Shown piece by piece: positions 8,431-17,306 of a stretch of DNA of 64,000 nucleotides. Position 1 is the first letter of the stretch. Each line of letters starts with the position of its first letter. The position numbers and the translations under genes are program-made. Below the pieces are notes generated by a model. It was not told the DNA's origin. It made no database searches and worked only from the letters and a program-made list of their open reading frames with translations. Source of the stretch: CAUZWH01 sp965247665 (GTDB lineage: Bacteria > Pseudomonadota > Alphaproteobacteria > SHVV01); assembly GCA_965247665.1 (NCBI GenBank), contig CBDFHH010000004.1:496001-560000 (forward strand), written 5' to 3'.

Positions 8431-9571
8431 GTGCAGTGACTCAGACGGAAGGTACAGGCATTTGTTTTGTTTTTGCGAGGATGGTTTTAGCGGGTTTGGT
8501 CCAGACGAAGGGTTTGGGGTCGTCGTTGTGCTCGGCGATGTAGCGGTTGATGGTGGCCTGGAGATCGGCGACGGAGTGGAAGGTACCGCGTCGGATGCGC
8601 CGTCGGGTGAGTGCGGAGAAGAAGCTCTCCACGGCGTTGAGCCAGGAACCGGAAGTGGGGGTGAAGTGGAACACCCAGCGCGGATGGCGCTTGAGCCACT
8701 CGATGACCTTGGGCTGCTTGTGGGCGGCATAGTTGTCGAGCACGGCATGGATCACCTTGCCTGGCGGGATGACCCGCTCGACGGCGTTGAGGAAGCAGAT
8801 CAGCTCCTGATGGCGGTGGCGTTGCATGCAGCGGCCGATGACGGTGCCGTCGAGAATGTTCAGTGCCGCAAACAGGGTGGTGGTGCCGTTGCGCTTATAG
8901 TCGTGGGTGATGGTGGCGCAGCGGCCGGGCTTGAGCGGCAGCCCGGGCTGGGTTCGATCGAGGGCCTGGATCTGCGACTTCTCGTCGATCGACAGCACCA
9001 CGGCATGGGCCGGCGGGTTCATGTAGAGGCCGACGATGTCTTCGACCTTCTCGGCGAAGGCGGGATCACCGGAGCGCTTGAAGGTACGGATGCGATGCGG
9101 CTGCAGGTTGCAGGCTCGCCAAATGCGCTGCACCGAGCGCAGGCTGATGCCGACGGCCTTGGCCATGGCCCTGCCGGTCCAATGGGCGGTCTCGCCGGGC
9201 GCCTCCTCCTGACAGGTCATGGCGACCACTCGAGCGATCGTCTCCGGCGGCAGCGGCGCCCTTCCCGGCGGCCGGGTCTTGTCGCGCAGCAGGCCCTCGA
9301 CGCCTTCCTCGGCAAACCGGCGCTGCCAACGCCACACCGCCGGCCGGCTCACGCCGGCCAGACGCGCCACCTCTGCCACCGGCAAGCGCTCGGCCGACGA
9401 CAGGATGATCCGGACCCGCTGTACGTGCTTGAGCGGGCGAGAACGATCGCCGACGATCGCCGCCAAACGCGCACGGTCCTCGGCGCCAACAATGACGTTG
9501 AGCTCTTGTGCCATCACACGAGAATGACACAGAACTATACTCCCGTGAATCCTTTGTTTGCGTCAATGCAC
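8431..9571 (-). mobile_element. IS630-family insertion sequence, complete, with TA duplication
   Basis: Imperfect terminal inverted repeats match: GTGCAGTGACTCA from 8431 and, on the other strand, GTGCATTGACGCA inward from 9571 (11 of 13). Both ends are flanked by TA (8429-8430 and 9572-9573), the target duplicated by IS630/Tc1 elements. Length is 1141 bp with a single uninterrupted transposase gene. Confidence 0.88.
8441..9514 (-). CDS. IS630-family transposase
   Basis: An intact transposase of about 357 residues. The N-terminal half has two helix-turn-helix units (AEVARLAGVSRPAVWRWQRRF and the following ALPPETIARVV region). The DDE catalytic triad is visible as LSIDEKSQ, VLDNYAAHK and NAVESFF, the order seen in IS630 enzymes. 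The ATG at 9514 is preceded by an in-frame GTG at 9517. No frameshift is needed to read it, unlike the second IS630 element at 20.3 kb, so this copy may still be active. Confidence 0.92.
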   Translation of the reverse strand: MAQELNVIVGAEDRARLAAIVGDRSRPLKHVQRVRIILSSAERLPVAEVARLAGVSRPAVWRWQRRFAEEGVEGLLRDKTRPPGRAPLPPETIARVVAMTCQEEAPGETAHWTGRAMAKAVGISLRSVQRIWRACNLQPHRIRTFKRSGDPAFAEKVEDIVGLYMNPPAHAVVLSIDEKSQIQALDRTQPGLPLKPGRCATITHDYKRNGTTTLFAALNILDGTVIGRCMQRHRHQELICFLNAVERVIPPGKVIHAVLDNYAAHKQPKVIEWLKRHPRWVFHFTPTSGSWLNAVESFFSALTRRRIRRGTFHSVADLQATINRYIAEHNDDPKPFVWTKPAKTILAKTKQMPVPSV

Positions 9572-9668
9572 TAGGGCGGTGTCGCCCCAGTTGCGGCACT
9601 CTTCCAGTGATGTCCGTTCTACTCTTAGCGCATGCTCGCGGCCAGAAAGTCCTAAACATGTGCGTGCC

Positions 9669-10367
9669 TTACGCGCGTCCATCAATCACGCGGTAGATGT
9701 CGTCGTAGAGAAGGAAGGTCATGTCGACGGTTCGCTGTACGACCTTTAAGACATATTGGCGATCGGCGTCGTTTGTCGCGAACTGATCAAGCAGTTCCTT
9801 GCCGATCCCCGAATGATCCTCATCGGCGACGTCGTGCACGACCCAGAAAGCTACTGCCTTATCGTCGAGACCGAACTTCTGCTTGAACGACTCGGCAAGG
9901 TGGCGAAACACGCCGGGGCCGTGCGCTTCTGCGGCCAGCATGTGCGCGGAGACGGCTTCGAGAAACCGGCTGTTGCACTGATGCTGGTACCAACCCCGAA
10001 ACCCCAGGGCACCCGGGCAGTATTCGCAGTTGAGAAGATCGTCGCGCGAGAGGCCTAATCCTTCGCCGAAATGGTAGTAGAGCTGATTGTGGGGTACGCC
10101 GTCGGCAAACAGGCGGCCTGTACCTTCTTCGTAAACCACCTCGGCGATCCGCTCGCGCCATTTGGGGTCGGGGCAGTTCACATAAATCGGCCCGTGGTAG
10201 TTGTGGTTGTGGAGCGGGATGATACCGAACTGCCGGGTGAATTCCCGAACCTGCTCGAGGTTCAACGTGCCCTTTATGAGCCCCGCCCATAGGGGATGTT
10301 CGTCGAACGGGTTGTCCTCGTGGATCTGTTCAATTCTCTTAAGCACCTGATCGTTGGTTAGAACCAT
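9669..10367 (-). CDS. haem-oxygenase-like diiron protein (PqqC/TenA/CADD-like)
   Basis: A 232-residue all-helical protein of the PqqC/CADD type, an iron-containing redox enzyme family that includes haem-oxygenase-like diiron oxidases (HDOs). Candidate metal ligands are Glu80 or Glu81, His93, Glu147, and the H-x3-D-x2-H set His178/Asp182/His185, whose spacing matches CADD-type diiron enzymes. No pqqABDE genes are nearby, so PQQ synthesis is unlikely. The ATG follows a strong AGGAGG site. It is 198 bp downstream of an ABC binding protein on the same strand, which suggests a shared substrate. Reactions in this family include N-oxygenation and C-C cleavage; which applies here is unknown. Confidence 0.8.
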   Translation of the reverse strand: MVLTNDQVLKRIEQIHEDNPFDEHPLWAGLIKGTLNLEQVREFTRQFGIIPLHNHNYHGPIYVNCPDPKWRERIAEVVYEEGTGRLFADGVPHNQLYYHFGEGLGLSRDDLLNCEYCPGALGFRGWYQHQCNSRFLEAVSAHMLAAEAHGPGVFRHLAESFKQKFGLDDKAVAFWVVHDVADEDHSGIGKELLDQFATNDADRQYVLKVVQRTVDMTFLLYDDIYRVIDGRA

Positions 10368-10565
10368 GGTGCGCCTCCTAATTTGGCGGGGGAATCACCT
10401 CACTTTGTTTGATTACTAGTATAAAGGTAAAGCGAATATCGTCTACAGCGCTCTTCCCAATGCAGAAGGCGGGCCACCTACCGCTTTAGATAAACTAATA
10501 CCGCTATCGACTACCCGATTTGCTGGGAAGGAATTCGTCTACTGCAGCTTTCACCTCCTCACCAC

Positions 10566-11570
10566 TCAATCCTTGTAGACACCGAGTTCTTTGACGGCCT
10601 TGTCAACGATGGACTTGTCGGTGACGTCGCTGGGTGCCAAAAGTTTTGGTATCACACCGTAGTCGAAATACGCCTTTATCGTAAATTCGAAGATCTCATC
10701 GGGGATACCGCCATTAACGCCCCACACGGGGATTTCGTTTAGCTTGACGACCACTTCCTTGATGAGATCGACTGGCATTTCCGGAACTCGTTTGTGCACA
10801 GCCTCAGCCGCTTCGTCCGGATGTGTGAGAGCATAACGCGCACCCTTGATCGACGCTTTCATGAATTTAACGAGCTTGTCTTGTTTCTTTGGGTCCTGAA
10901 GGTCCTTCTCCAAAACGACCAGATTTGAATAGCTCAGATTGCCTAATTCGTTAGCAACCGGAGTGATCCAGCTGATCTGATCAGCGCCCTTCGTCGCGGT
11001 TAGGGTATTGACCATGGTTGCGTCAACCTTACCAACAATCACAGCGGCTAGTCGATCGGAGTGGCCGCCGATCGCGATGGGATCGTGAGCCGGATCGACC
11101 CCATACTTCTTCAAGATCATGGTGAACATATGATTGAGCATGCTAATGCCGCCCGCACCTGCGAAGGAGACACCAGACAGTTCATTTATCGTTTTGGCCT
11201 TATCCTTGTTGGCAATGAGCTGATAATCGACCCGCGGTTGCCATGCACCGATGATCTTGACTTTTGCTCCTTTTGTTATCGCGAGCATGACCGTAGAAGG
11301 GCCGATCATCACGACATCACCCTCTCCACCCAAAAGAGAGCGAAAAGCATTGGCATCACCAAGCAACGGGATTTCCTCGATTTCAAGGCCCAGTTCTTTA
11401 AACCAGCCCTTATCGACCGCAAGGTAATAAGGGATTCCCCAAGTCGAGTGAGTCGTCGGGAATATTATTTTGAGTTTTTCTGCAGCCACAGAGTGGCCAG
11501 ATACCCCGAGCGCCGAAAACACCACAAAACACATAAGCAACCGCTGGATCCATTTTAAAAAGTTCATCAT
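10566..11570 (-). CDS. ABC transporter substrate-binding protein, NMT1/SsuA type
   Basis: A 334-residue periplasmic binding protein with a clear signal peptide (hydrophobic residues 9-25, cleavage likely after SVAA). The body shows the NMT1/SsuA/ThiY pattern: THSTWGIPYYLAVDKGWFKELGLEIEE, then LLGGEGDVVMIGPS and GVSFAGAGG. Such proteins capture sulfonates, taurine, pyrimidines or similar ligands for an ABC importer. GGGAGGA lies upstream of the ATG. No permease or ATPase gene is in the window, so it is an orphan or uses subunits encoded elsewhere. Base composition is visibly more AT-rich than the flanks. Confidence 0.88.
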   Translation of the reverse strand: MMNFLKWIQRLLMCFVVFSALGVSGHSVAAEKLKIIFPTTHSTWGIPYYLAVDKGWFKELGLEIEEIPLLGDANAFRSLLGGEGDVVMIGPSTVMLAITKGAKVKIIGAWQPRVDYQLIANKDKAKTINELSGVSFAGAGGISMLNHMFTMILKKYGVDPAHDPIAIGGHSDRLAAVIVGKVDATMVNTLTATKGADQISWITPVANELGNLSYSNLVVLEKDLQDPKKQDKLVKFMKASIKGARYALTHPDEAAEAVHKRVPEMPVDLIKEVVVKLNEIPVWGVNGGIPDEIFEFTIKAYFDYGVIPKLLAPSDVTDKSIVDKAVKELGVYKD

Positions 11571-11658
11571 GGTGTTGGTCCTCCCTCTTTCGATTTGTCT
11601 TCGGCTGACTAGTTCTACACACCAACTCTACCAACGAATTTTGTTGGAACGTCTACGC

Positions 11659-12885
11659 CTAACGCGCTCGAGGTGAGAACGCCCCACGGCATGCTCCCCC
11701 TAGAAAACAGATTATAGGAGGTTGAAATGAGATTGCTAATAGCTGTTTGGTCGTCGGCGAGGGTGGGATCAACCCAAATTGAACTTTGGGTCGACCGAGG
11801 AGGCGGCTTGTCAGCATTGTTGCGCGTGTAACGTCCCTCGGTGCAACCAGCGAAGACGCCCTGCTTTTTGCAATCGCTATCCTGTAAGCGAGGTAGGGAC
11901 GCTCCGTCGGATCTGCACCGGTGATCGCTGCGAAATCAGGTGTGCGATCGACGAAAAACTCCCAACGGATCTTATCTGGATCGAGCAGGAAGAAACTCCG
12001 CTTCGAATCGTTGTCGAGCTGTTTCTCGATCTCCACACCCTGTTCGCCTAGCGCGCGGATCGAGTCTTCCAGCGCAGCCTCGCTCTCGAGCTCGAAGCCG
12101 ATGTGGTGCATCTCCGCCTTCTCGCCGTTGCGAGCCTGGAAAATCGATAGATCGTAGCGACCAATGCCGCTCTGGAAGTTGGCGTAGCTATAGTCGTTTG
12201 CGATGTGGATCGGATTGAGCCCAGCGACCTCACCGAAGAAGTCCAGCGACTTGTCGAAATCCGACACGACATGCGTCGAATGCGTGATGTAACGAGGTCG
12301 CAGCGGTGCACCCTTGACGCCATATAGCTCGGGATCGGGGTCGTAACGCGGGTCGCTGTGCGGTGGGTTTTCGCCTGGATTCCACACGCCAGTGATCAAC
12401 TCCATCTTACCATGAAGCACGCTGCGCCAATCCTTCAGCTCATCGGCATAGAACTCGTGCAGATATCCGTCCGGGTCGGGAATGTAGATGCTGTGCGAGT
12501 TCTGGTGGTCGGCGAAGAAACCGATCGGCTGATCTGTTTTCTTCAACCGTTCGATCGCATCTACCAAGAGCGACTCGTTCTCCATCTCCCACCCGAGATG
12601 GAACAGCCCGATGTCGCCTGAAATTTCCTTGGGAATGAGGACTTGGCCGTCGCGGCCGAGGCGGTCTTCGCCGCGAGTGATTTGAACCGTCCCAACGTCG
12701 TGATGGGTGTTCCCGTTACCGAGGAAACTGCCCAGGATGCCGGGCTCCGTGGCCTCGAGATTTAGCCCTAGCACCTTGTTGTAGAACTCCGTATTGCGAT
12801 CGACGTCACTCACCCACAGGTTGGCGTGGCCCAATCGACGCGGACGAAATTTAATTGCCTCTTGCGCTCCAGCCGCCACGCTCAT
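11659..12885 (-). CDS. two-domain VOC dioxygenase-like protein with aberrant C-terminal extension
   Basis: A paralogue of the dioxygenase at 2.1-3.1 kb. Module one starts at GHANLWVSDVDRN and contains GNTHHDVGTVQ; module two starts at ITHSTHVVSDFDKS and holds MHHIGFELE and WEFFVDR. The homology ends near ERPYLAY, where the paralogue ends in IYLA and stops. Here the frame reads on for about 75 unrelated residues, as if the natural stop was lost by rearrangement downstream. The ATG at 12885 (MSVAAGAQ) fits the family; an ATG at 12915 is also possible. It likely belongs with the ABC binding protein downstream. Confidence 0.8.
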   Translation of the reverse strand: MSVAAGAQEAIKFRPRRLGHANLWVSDVDRNTEFYNKVLGLNLEATEPGILGSFLGNGNTHHDVGTVQITRGEDRLGRDGQVLIPKEISGDIGLFHLGWEMENESLLVDAIERLKKTDQPIGFFADHQNSHSIYIPDPDGYLHEFYADELKDWRSVLHGKMELITGVWNPGENPPHSDPRYDPDPELYGVKGAPLRPRYITHSTHVVSDFDKSLDFFGEVAGLNPIHIANDYSYANFQSGIGRYDLSIFQARNGEKAEMHHIGFELESEAALEDSIRALGEQGVEIEKQLDNDSKRSFFLLDPDKIRWEFFVDRTPDFAAITGADPTERPYLAYRIAIAKSRASSLVAPRDVTRATMLTSRLLGRPKVQFGLIPPSPTTKQLLAISFQPPIICFLGGACRGAFSPRAR

Positions 12886-13321
12886 TACCGTAATATGGAC
12901 GCCTCCCGATGGCAAAGGACCGATTTGGTGCTCCGGGACAGGCAGGTTGCAGTTTTATATCCGGTCTGTTTGTGCAGGGCTTGGCCTGCTGGCCCTGATG
13001 GAATCTGCCGACCCGCGCCTCATTGTCCTCTGTGGGCTTTTCGCCCTACGGGTAATTCAGGCTTGGCGGATCGCGGTCTGACTTGTTTGCCATCACACCG
13101 CGTCGAGCCTGTGCAGCACTACGGAAGCGCACCGCTTGCCCGTCGCCGTGATATCGGGATCGACAAACCTCGATACTCGCGGTGCAGCGACGTTGGCATC
13201 AGCCGCGGGGTTGCTCATTGCGCTCTCTTACCACCAAGCTCGGCGGTGCCTCGCAACGGTTGTTTTGGCCCGGATTCCCCAGATGGTTCCTGCCAATCTC
13301 CGACAATGGTAGCAGGATTGG
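12886..13321. other. intergenic debris, no supported gene
   Basis: No frame here resembles a known protein. It lies between the VOC gene and two truncated gene fragments and probably represents the junction of past insertions. Confidence 0.4.
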
Positions 13322-13560
13322 AATCTGACCGCGAATCTGGCCCTGAGCTGTCACAACCTGTCGGACTTTGTCAGTTACTACAACCCGATGAATCGGCACA
13401 AGCGCAAGGCGACTTGGGACGAGAAAGACACACCGGAAGGCCGTTGGCGCTGCTACAGCTACGAGGAGATCAGGGCGCGCGATAAGACCAGCCTCGACAT
13501 CTTCTGGCTCAAGGACAAGAGCTTCACCGATCTGGACAACCTGCCTAATAGCGAAGTTGT
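13322..13560 (+). pseudogene. hsdM: hsdM (type I restriction methylase subunit) C-terminal fragment
   Basis: About 80 codons read FVSYYNPMNRHKRKATW, then EGRWRCYSYEEIRARDKTSL and DIFWLKDKSFTDLDNLP. This is the characteristic C-terminal stretch of N-6 adenine methylase subunits of type I restriction systems. There is no catalytic domain upstream and no hsdS or hsdR nearby. The expected glutamate-rich C-terminal helix after DNLP is missing and the frame runs into another fragment. Confidence 0.65.
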
Positions 13561-13787
13561 TCGAAAAACTCGGATCAGAAGAAAAAGCTGTGGTTCGGGC
13601 ATTTGTCTGGCATGGTGGTAGCGTTATTACATGGGGAGAGAGCAATAGATCGCCGCATTTCTCTGTTTCTGGAATAGAATCGCTGATCAATCGGGATCTG
13701 ATGCATGGGACTGTGACAGCAGACGGCATGACTGAAGCATTTTCTCTAGATGCTCAACTGGAAACCTCCAACAACCGGGGGATTTGA
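13557..13787 (+). pseudogene. 3' fragment resembling a superinfection-exclusion (SieB-like) or similar protein
   Basis: The frame reads EEKAVVRAFVWHGGSVITWGES, then SGIESLINRDLMHG and ends ETSNNRG. It looks like the C-terminal winged-helix-like tail of SieB-type phage-exclusion proteins, but I am not certain of that. The N-terminal part is absent because the sequence starts directly after the hsdM fragment. It is best read as a remnant of a mobile or prophage gene. Confidence 0.35.
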
Positions 13788-13895
13788 CGAAGCTTTCGGT
13801 TTGTTGTCGGACTTTCGATCCGTTGAGCAGCGTTGACAGCCTTATTCGTCCGCGGTTTCGTCTCATCGGGGTGTTTTTGGGTCATACGGGCGGGC

Positions 13896-14434
13896 TCATG
13901 CGATGGCGGCCCTGCGCGCATGAAAGATCAGACGCTGGAAATTGTAAGCCAGGTTGGCGAGGCCGATCTTGGCCTGCGCCCGCTCGAGCCCGATGGTACG
14001 AACGAACAAGCCCATGCGGTTCTTCTGGTGAGCGAAGACGTGCTCGACGCGTGCACGGACCGCCGATTTGCATGCATTGGCCCGGGCGACCGCCCTGGGC
14101 ATGGCCCGGCCCGGCGGTTTCTTGCGGTGGATGTGGGAGACCCGGCCCTTGCCCGCCAGCCACGCCTCGTTGGCCTTCGAGCGATAGGCGCTGTCCGCCC
14201 ACACGCCGGCGGCCAGATTGTCGCTGGTGACGAGATGACGCAGCATCTTGCCGTCATGGCGGGCGGCATCGGTCACTGCCGCGCCGCGGATGAAGCCGTA
14301 GGCCCGGTCGATGACGATGTGATTCTTGTAGCCGAACACCGGGATCGCGATGTCGGGCATGCGCCGTTGCGACCCGGCGGAGTTCTTGCGCCGCCCGGTC
14401 TTCACCGTCCACCGCGCATCCGTGTCCTTCTGCG
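13896..14434 (-). pseudogene. IS5-family transposase, N-terminally truncated
   Basis: The C-terminal 180 codons of an IS5-family transposase: DARWTVKTGRR, GYKNHIVIDRAYGFIRG, then ADSAYRSKANEAWLAGKG and VEHVFAHQKNRMGLFVRTIG, which cover the second Asp and the catalytic Glu of the DDE triad. The N-terminal third, including the first Asp, is missing. At about 14434 the frame passes straight into an acyl-CoA synthetase sequence, so the element fused with or deleted into that gene. Confidence 0.8.
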
Positions 14435-15125
14435 CCGTTGTTGAGGATGTTGTGGTGGGACAGTGTCGCGCCCTTGGGCGCGCCGGTGGTGCCGCTGGTG
14501 AACTGGATGTTGATGGCGTCGTCGAACTGCAGGGTCTCGGCTAGGTCGGCGAGGCGGGCGCGCTCGGTGTTGCCGCCCATGCCCGCCACGTCGGCGAAGG
14601 CGTACATGCCCGCCTGCTCGCTGCCGATGTGGACGACGGACCGTAGCTCGGGCAGGCGCTCGGACCGCAGCGTCCCGGGCTCGGCGGCGTCGAGCTCGGG
14701 CGCCAACTCGCAGATCATGGCGATGTAGTCGCTGGACTTGAACCGGGCGGCGGTGATCAGCGCCTTGCAGCCGACCTTGTTGAGGGCGTAGTCGAGCTCG
14801 TACGTGCGGTAGGCCGGTTGATGTTGACCAGCACCAGGCCCGCCTTGGCGGTGGCCAGTTGCGTCACCACCCATTCGGCGTTGTTGGGCGACCAGATGCC
14901 GACCCTATCGCCGGGCTCCAGCCCCAGGGCCAGCAAGCCTATGGCCAGGTCGTCGACACGCTCGCGGAGCTCCCCGCAGGTCCAGCGCACGTCCTGGTGG
15001 CGCACCACCAGGGCCTCGTTGTCGCGCCACCGCTCGGCGGCAGCATCGAAGTGGTTGCCGATGGTCTCGCGGATGAGGGGCGTGGCCGATACGCCGTGGA
15101 CGTAGCTTTGGGTCAGGGCGGTCAT
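14435..15125 (-). pseudogene. AMP-dependent acyl-CoA synthetase, N-terminal half only
   Basis: From ATG 15125 (MTALTQSYVHG) the sequence encodes the N-terminal region of a medium/long-chain acyl-CoA synthetase, including GDRVGIWSPNNAEWVV and the P-loop-like signature FTSGTTGAPKGATLSHHN. One missing base near 14815-14820 shifts the frame at NIN-PAYRTYELDYALN. The gene then ends at the IS5 fragment just after NILNNG, losing the catalytic C-terminal domain. Its ATG overlaps the stop of the preceding synthetase (ATGA), so two synthetases once formed an operon. Both are now broken. Confidence 0.8.
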
Positions 15126-15338
15126 TGGGCGGATGCCCCGGCAGGCGCGCCTCGGGCGCCCTCCCGTTCCTTCTCGCGCAGCTCGACGCGGCGGATGTTG
15201 CCCGAGATGGTCTTGGGCAGGGCCTCGGCGAACTCGATCTCGCGCGGGTACTTGTATGGCGCGGTCTGCTGCTTGACGAAGCTCTGGATCTCCTTGACCA
15301 GGGCGTCGGAGAGCTCGTGGCCCTGGGCCTGCACGATG

Positions 15339-16868
15339 GGGCTGTTGAAAAAGCCCGGAGTTCATGATCCCATACGTCGATATTGTGTGTTCAGCATCGG
15401 GAAACAACTAGATGTTGGGATTGAAGGACCGCCATCAGCTGGAGTTGTTCGTCACCGGCTCGCTTGGGGAGCTGGTGCCCGAGGAGATCATGTCCTGGCC
15501 CGCGTGGACCGCATTCTCGACCTCGGTTGGCTGCGCGAGGAGGTTGCGGATTGTTACTGCCCGGACAACGGCCGGCCCGGCATCGACCCGGAGGTTGCGG
15601 TGCGGTTGATGCTCGCCGGCCTGCTGCTTGGAATCGTGCACGACCGCAGGCTGATGCGCGAAGCGCAGGTGAACATCGCGATCCGGTGGTTCATCGGCTA
15701 TGGCTTGCGCGAGCGTATGCCCGACCATTCGAGCCTGACCCGTATCCGCCAGCGCTGGGGCGAGCAACGGTTTCGGGAGATTTTCAAGCGCACGGTGACG
15801 GCCTGCCTGGGGGCGAAGATCGCGACGGCCGAGGTTGTCCACATCGATGCCTCGCTGATCCGCGCCGATGTTAGCTGGGAGAGTCTGGTCGAGCGTCACG
15901 TGGATAAAGTGATAACTAAGAACTGCGGCGACCCGGAGATCGAGGCGGGGAAAAAGAACGGCTGGCGGCGCGGCAAGTCCAGGAAGGTGAGCCTGACTGA
16001 TCCGGACGCGAGCATGGCGACCTCGGCGTACAACCGGCGACTTGAGCCCTGTTACAAGCAGCACACGGCGGTCGATGACGCAAGAGGCGTGGTGCTCGAC
16101 GTTGCGGTGACGACCGGAGCGGCGAACGAAGGCGAGACGCTCGAAGCTCAGGTCGATGAGGTTCGCAAGATCGCGGGTCGCGAGCTCGAAACGGTAACGG
16201 CCGATGCCGGCTATTCCTACGCCAAAGTCTATGGCGCACTTGAGCGCCGCGGCATCGATCCGCTGATCCCGGCAAGAAAGAAGGGTTCAAGAGTCGGGTT
16301 CCCTTGTCCCGTTTCCGCTACGACGCCAGGAGCGACATCGTGAAGTGCCCGCGGGGAAAGATCCTGCATCCGGTAGGTCCTTCCCGGGATGGCCGTTACT
16401 TCCGTTCCAGGGTGAGCGACTGCGCGCGCTGTGCGCTCAGGGGTGACTGTCTGCCGAAGACGCGCGCCAACAAAACAGTAGTGATCCCGCATCACTACCC
16501 GGCGCTGCTAAGGGCGCGGCGCCGGCGTGGGAGGTGGAGCGAGGAAGATCGGCGACTGTATCAACGTCACCTCTGGCGTTCCGAGGGATTTCACGGCGAG
16601 GCGAAGACCTGGCACGGGCTCGGTCGCGCGGTCCGGCGCGGTCTCGACAACATGAAGATCCAAGCCTACCTGACGGCTGCGGCGATCAATCTCAAGCGGC
16701 TCGCCGCCGCCCTTCTTGCAATCCTTTGGGCCATCGGACTTGCCCGGGCCGCCGGGCGGGATCCGATGCGTGCCTATCACGCCTACACGCTCCGAACCGA
16801 CCGCCGACCGACCGCCACTGCATAGGTCCGCACACGCCCGGTTCCGAAACCAAGTTCTTCAACAGCCC
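15339..16868 (+). mobile_element. IS1182-family insertion sequence with 7-bp target duplication
   Basis: Ends are GGGCTGTTGAAAAAGCCC at the left and, on the opposite strand, GGGCTGTTGAAGAACTTGG at the right. The direct repeat CACGATG flanks both ends (15332-15338 and 16869-16875). Length 1530 bp. It lies inside an acyl-CoA synthetase gene whose reading frame resumes cleanly across the duplication, so the boundaries are well defined. Confidence 0.88.
15412..16825 (+). pseudogene. IS1182-family transposase, two frameshifts
   Basis: The protein starts MLGLKDRHQLELFVTGSLGELVPE. It shifts frame at about 15484 to DHVLARVDRILDLGWLRE and carries HIDASLIRADVS and ADAGYSYAKVYG (DDE Asp residues). It shifts again at about 16295 before RFRYDARSDIVKCPRGK and finishes with RSEGFHGEAKTWHGLGRA, which contains the Glu region. 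The C-terminal zinc-knuckle-like CARCALRGDC is present. All domains survive but the frame is broken twice, so the element should not make an active enzyme unless these are sequencing errors. Confidence 0.85.
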
Positions 16869-17100
16869 CACGATGAAGGCCTTGTCGATCTCGCCGCGAA
16901 GCTTGTCGAGATTGGCGACGACCGCAGGTTCGGCCACCGCCGCGTGCTCCTGGAGTGCGCTTTCCACTTTGAAGGGGCTGACGTGGTAGCCGGCGGACGA
17001 GATGATGTCGTGGGCCCGGCCCACGAACCAGCTGTAACCATCGGCGTCGCCGGCACCGTCGATCGACGTTTCAGCGCCGATCGAGGCAACCCGGTATGTC

Positions 17101-17262
17101 ATGGTACGTTTGCCCGCAGGCTGGGACAACAGCCTGCATCCGACACCGCCCCGCCCACTCTTCATCGTACTGTCGGGCGAGGCCGAAGGCGAGGCGAGCG
17201 ACGGCACAATCATGACCCTGACGGCGGTCGATGCGCTGCTGATAAAGGACACAAACGGCAAA
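17101..17262 (+). pseudogene. cupin-domain protein remnant
   Basis: About 54 codons look like the C-terminal half of a small cupin: a proline-rich strand (HPTPPRPLFIVLSGEAEGEA) followed by TLTAVDALLIKDTNGKGH, matching the usual PGD-x-LL-x-ED-x-TGKGH ending. The N-terminal half is missing where the sequence abuts the acyl-CoA synthetase fragment at about 17100. The conserved end of the gene has been amplified into a 16-bp tandem repeat. Confidence 0.5.
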
Positions 17263-17306
17263 GGACACAAACAGCAAAGGACACAAACAGCAAAGGACAC
17301 ACCTCC
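17244..17306. repeat. 16-bp tandem repeat, almost four copies
   Basis: AAAGGACACAAACGGC at 17244-17259 is followed by two identical copies of AAAGGACACAAACAGC (17260-17291) and a partial copy ending about 17306. The first unit encodes the KDTNG(K) end of the cupin remnant; because the unit is 16 bp, each copy changes frame. Confidence 0.9.

Larger units (their letters stand above)
15122..17103 (-). pseudogene. AMP-dependent acyl-CoA synthetase C-terminal part, interrupted by IS1182 element
   Basis: Reading leftwards from about 17103: DADGYSWFVGRAHDIISSAG, PFKVESALQEHAAVAEPAVV, GEIDKAFIV, then an IS (15339-16868), then QAQGHELSDALVKEIQSFVK, PYKYPREIEFAEALPKTISG and NIRRVELRE to the stop at 15122. 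Removing the IS and one copy of the 7-bp duplication rejoins the frame exactly. The adenylation domain upstream of 17103 is missing, replaced by a cupin fragment, so the gene was already, or has since been, truncated at its 5' side as well. Confidence 0.85.

Noticed and set aside
9669..10367. PqqC (PQQ synthase)
   Set aside because: The fold is similar but no pqqA, B, D or E is nearby and the H-x3-D-x2-H set fits diiron HDO enzymes better.
17244..17306. Repeat array as a CRISPR
   Set aside because: The units are directly adjacent with no spacers; it is a simple tandem repeat.
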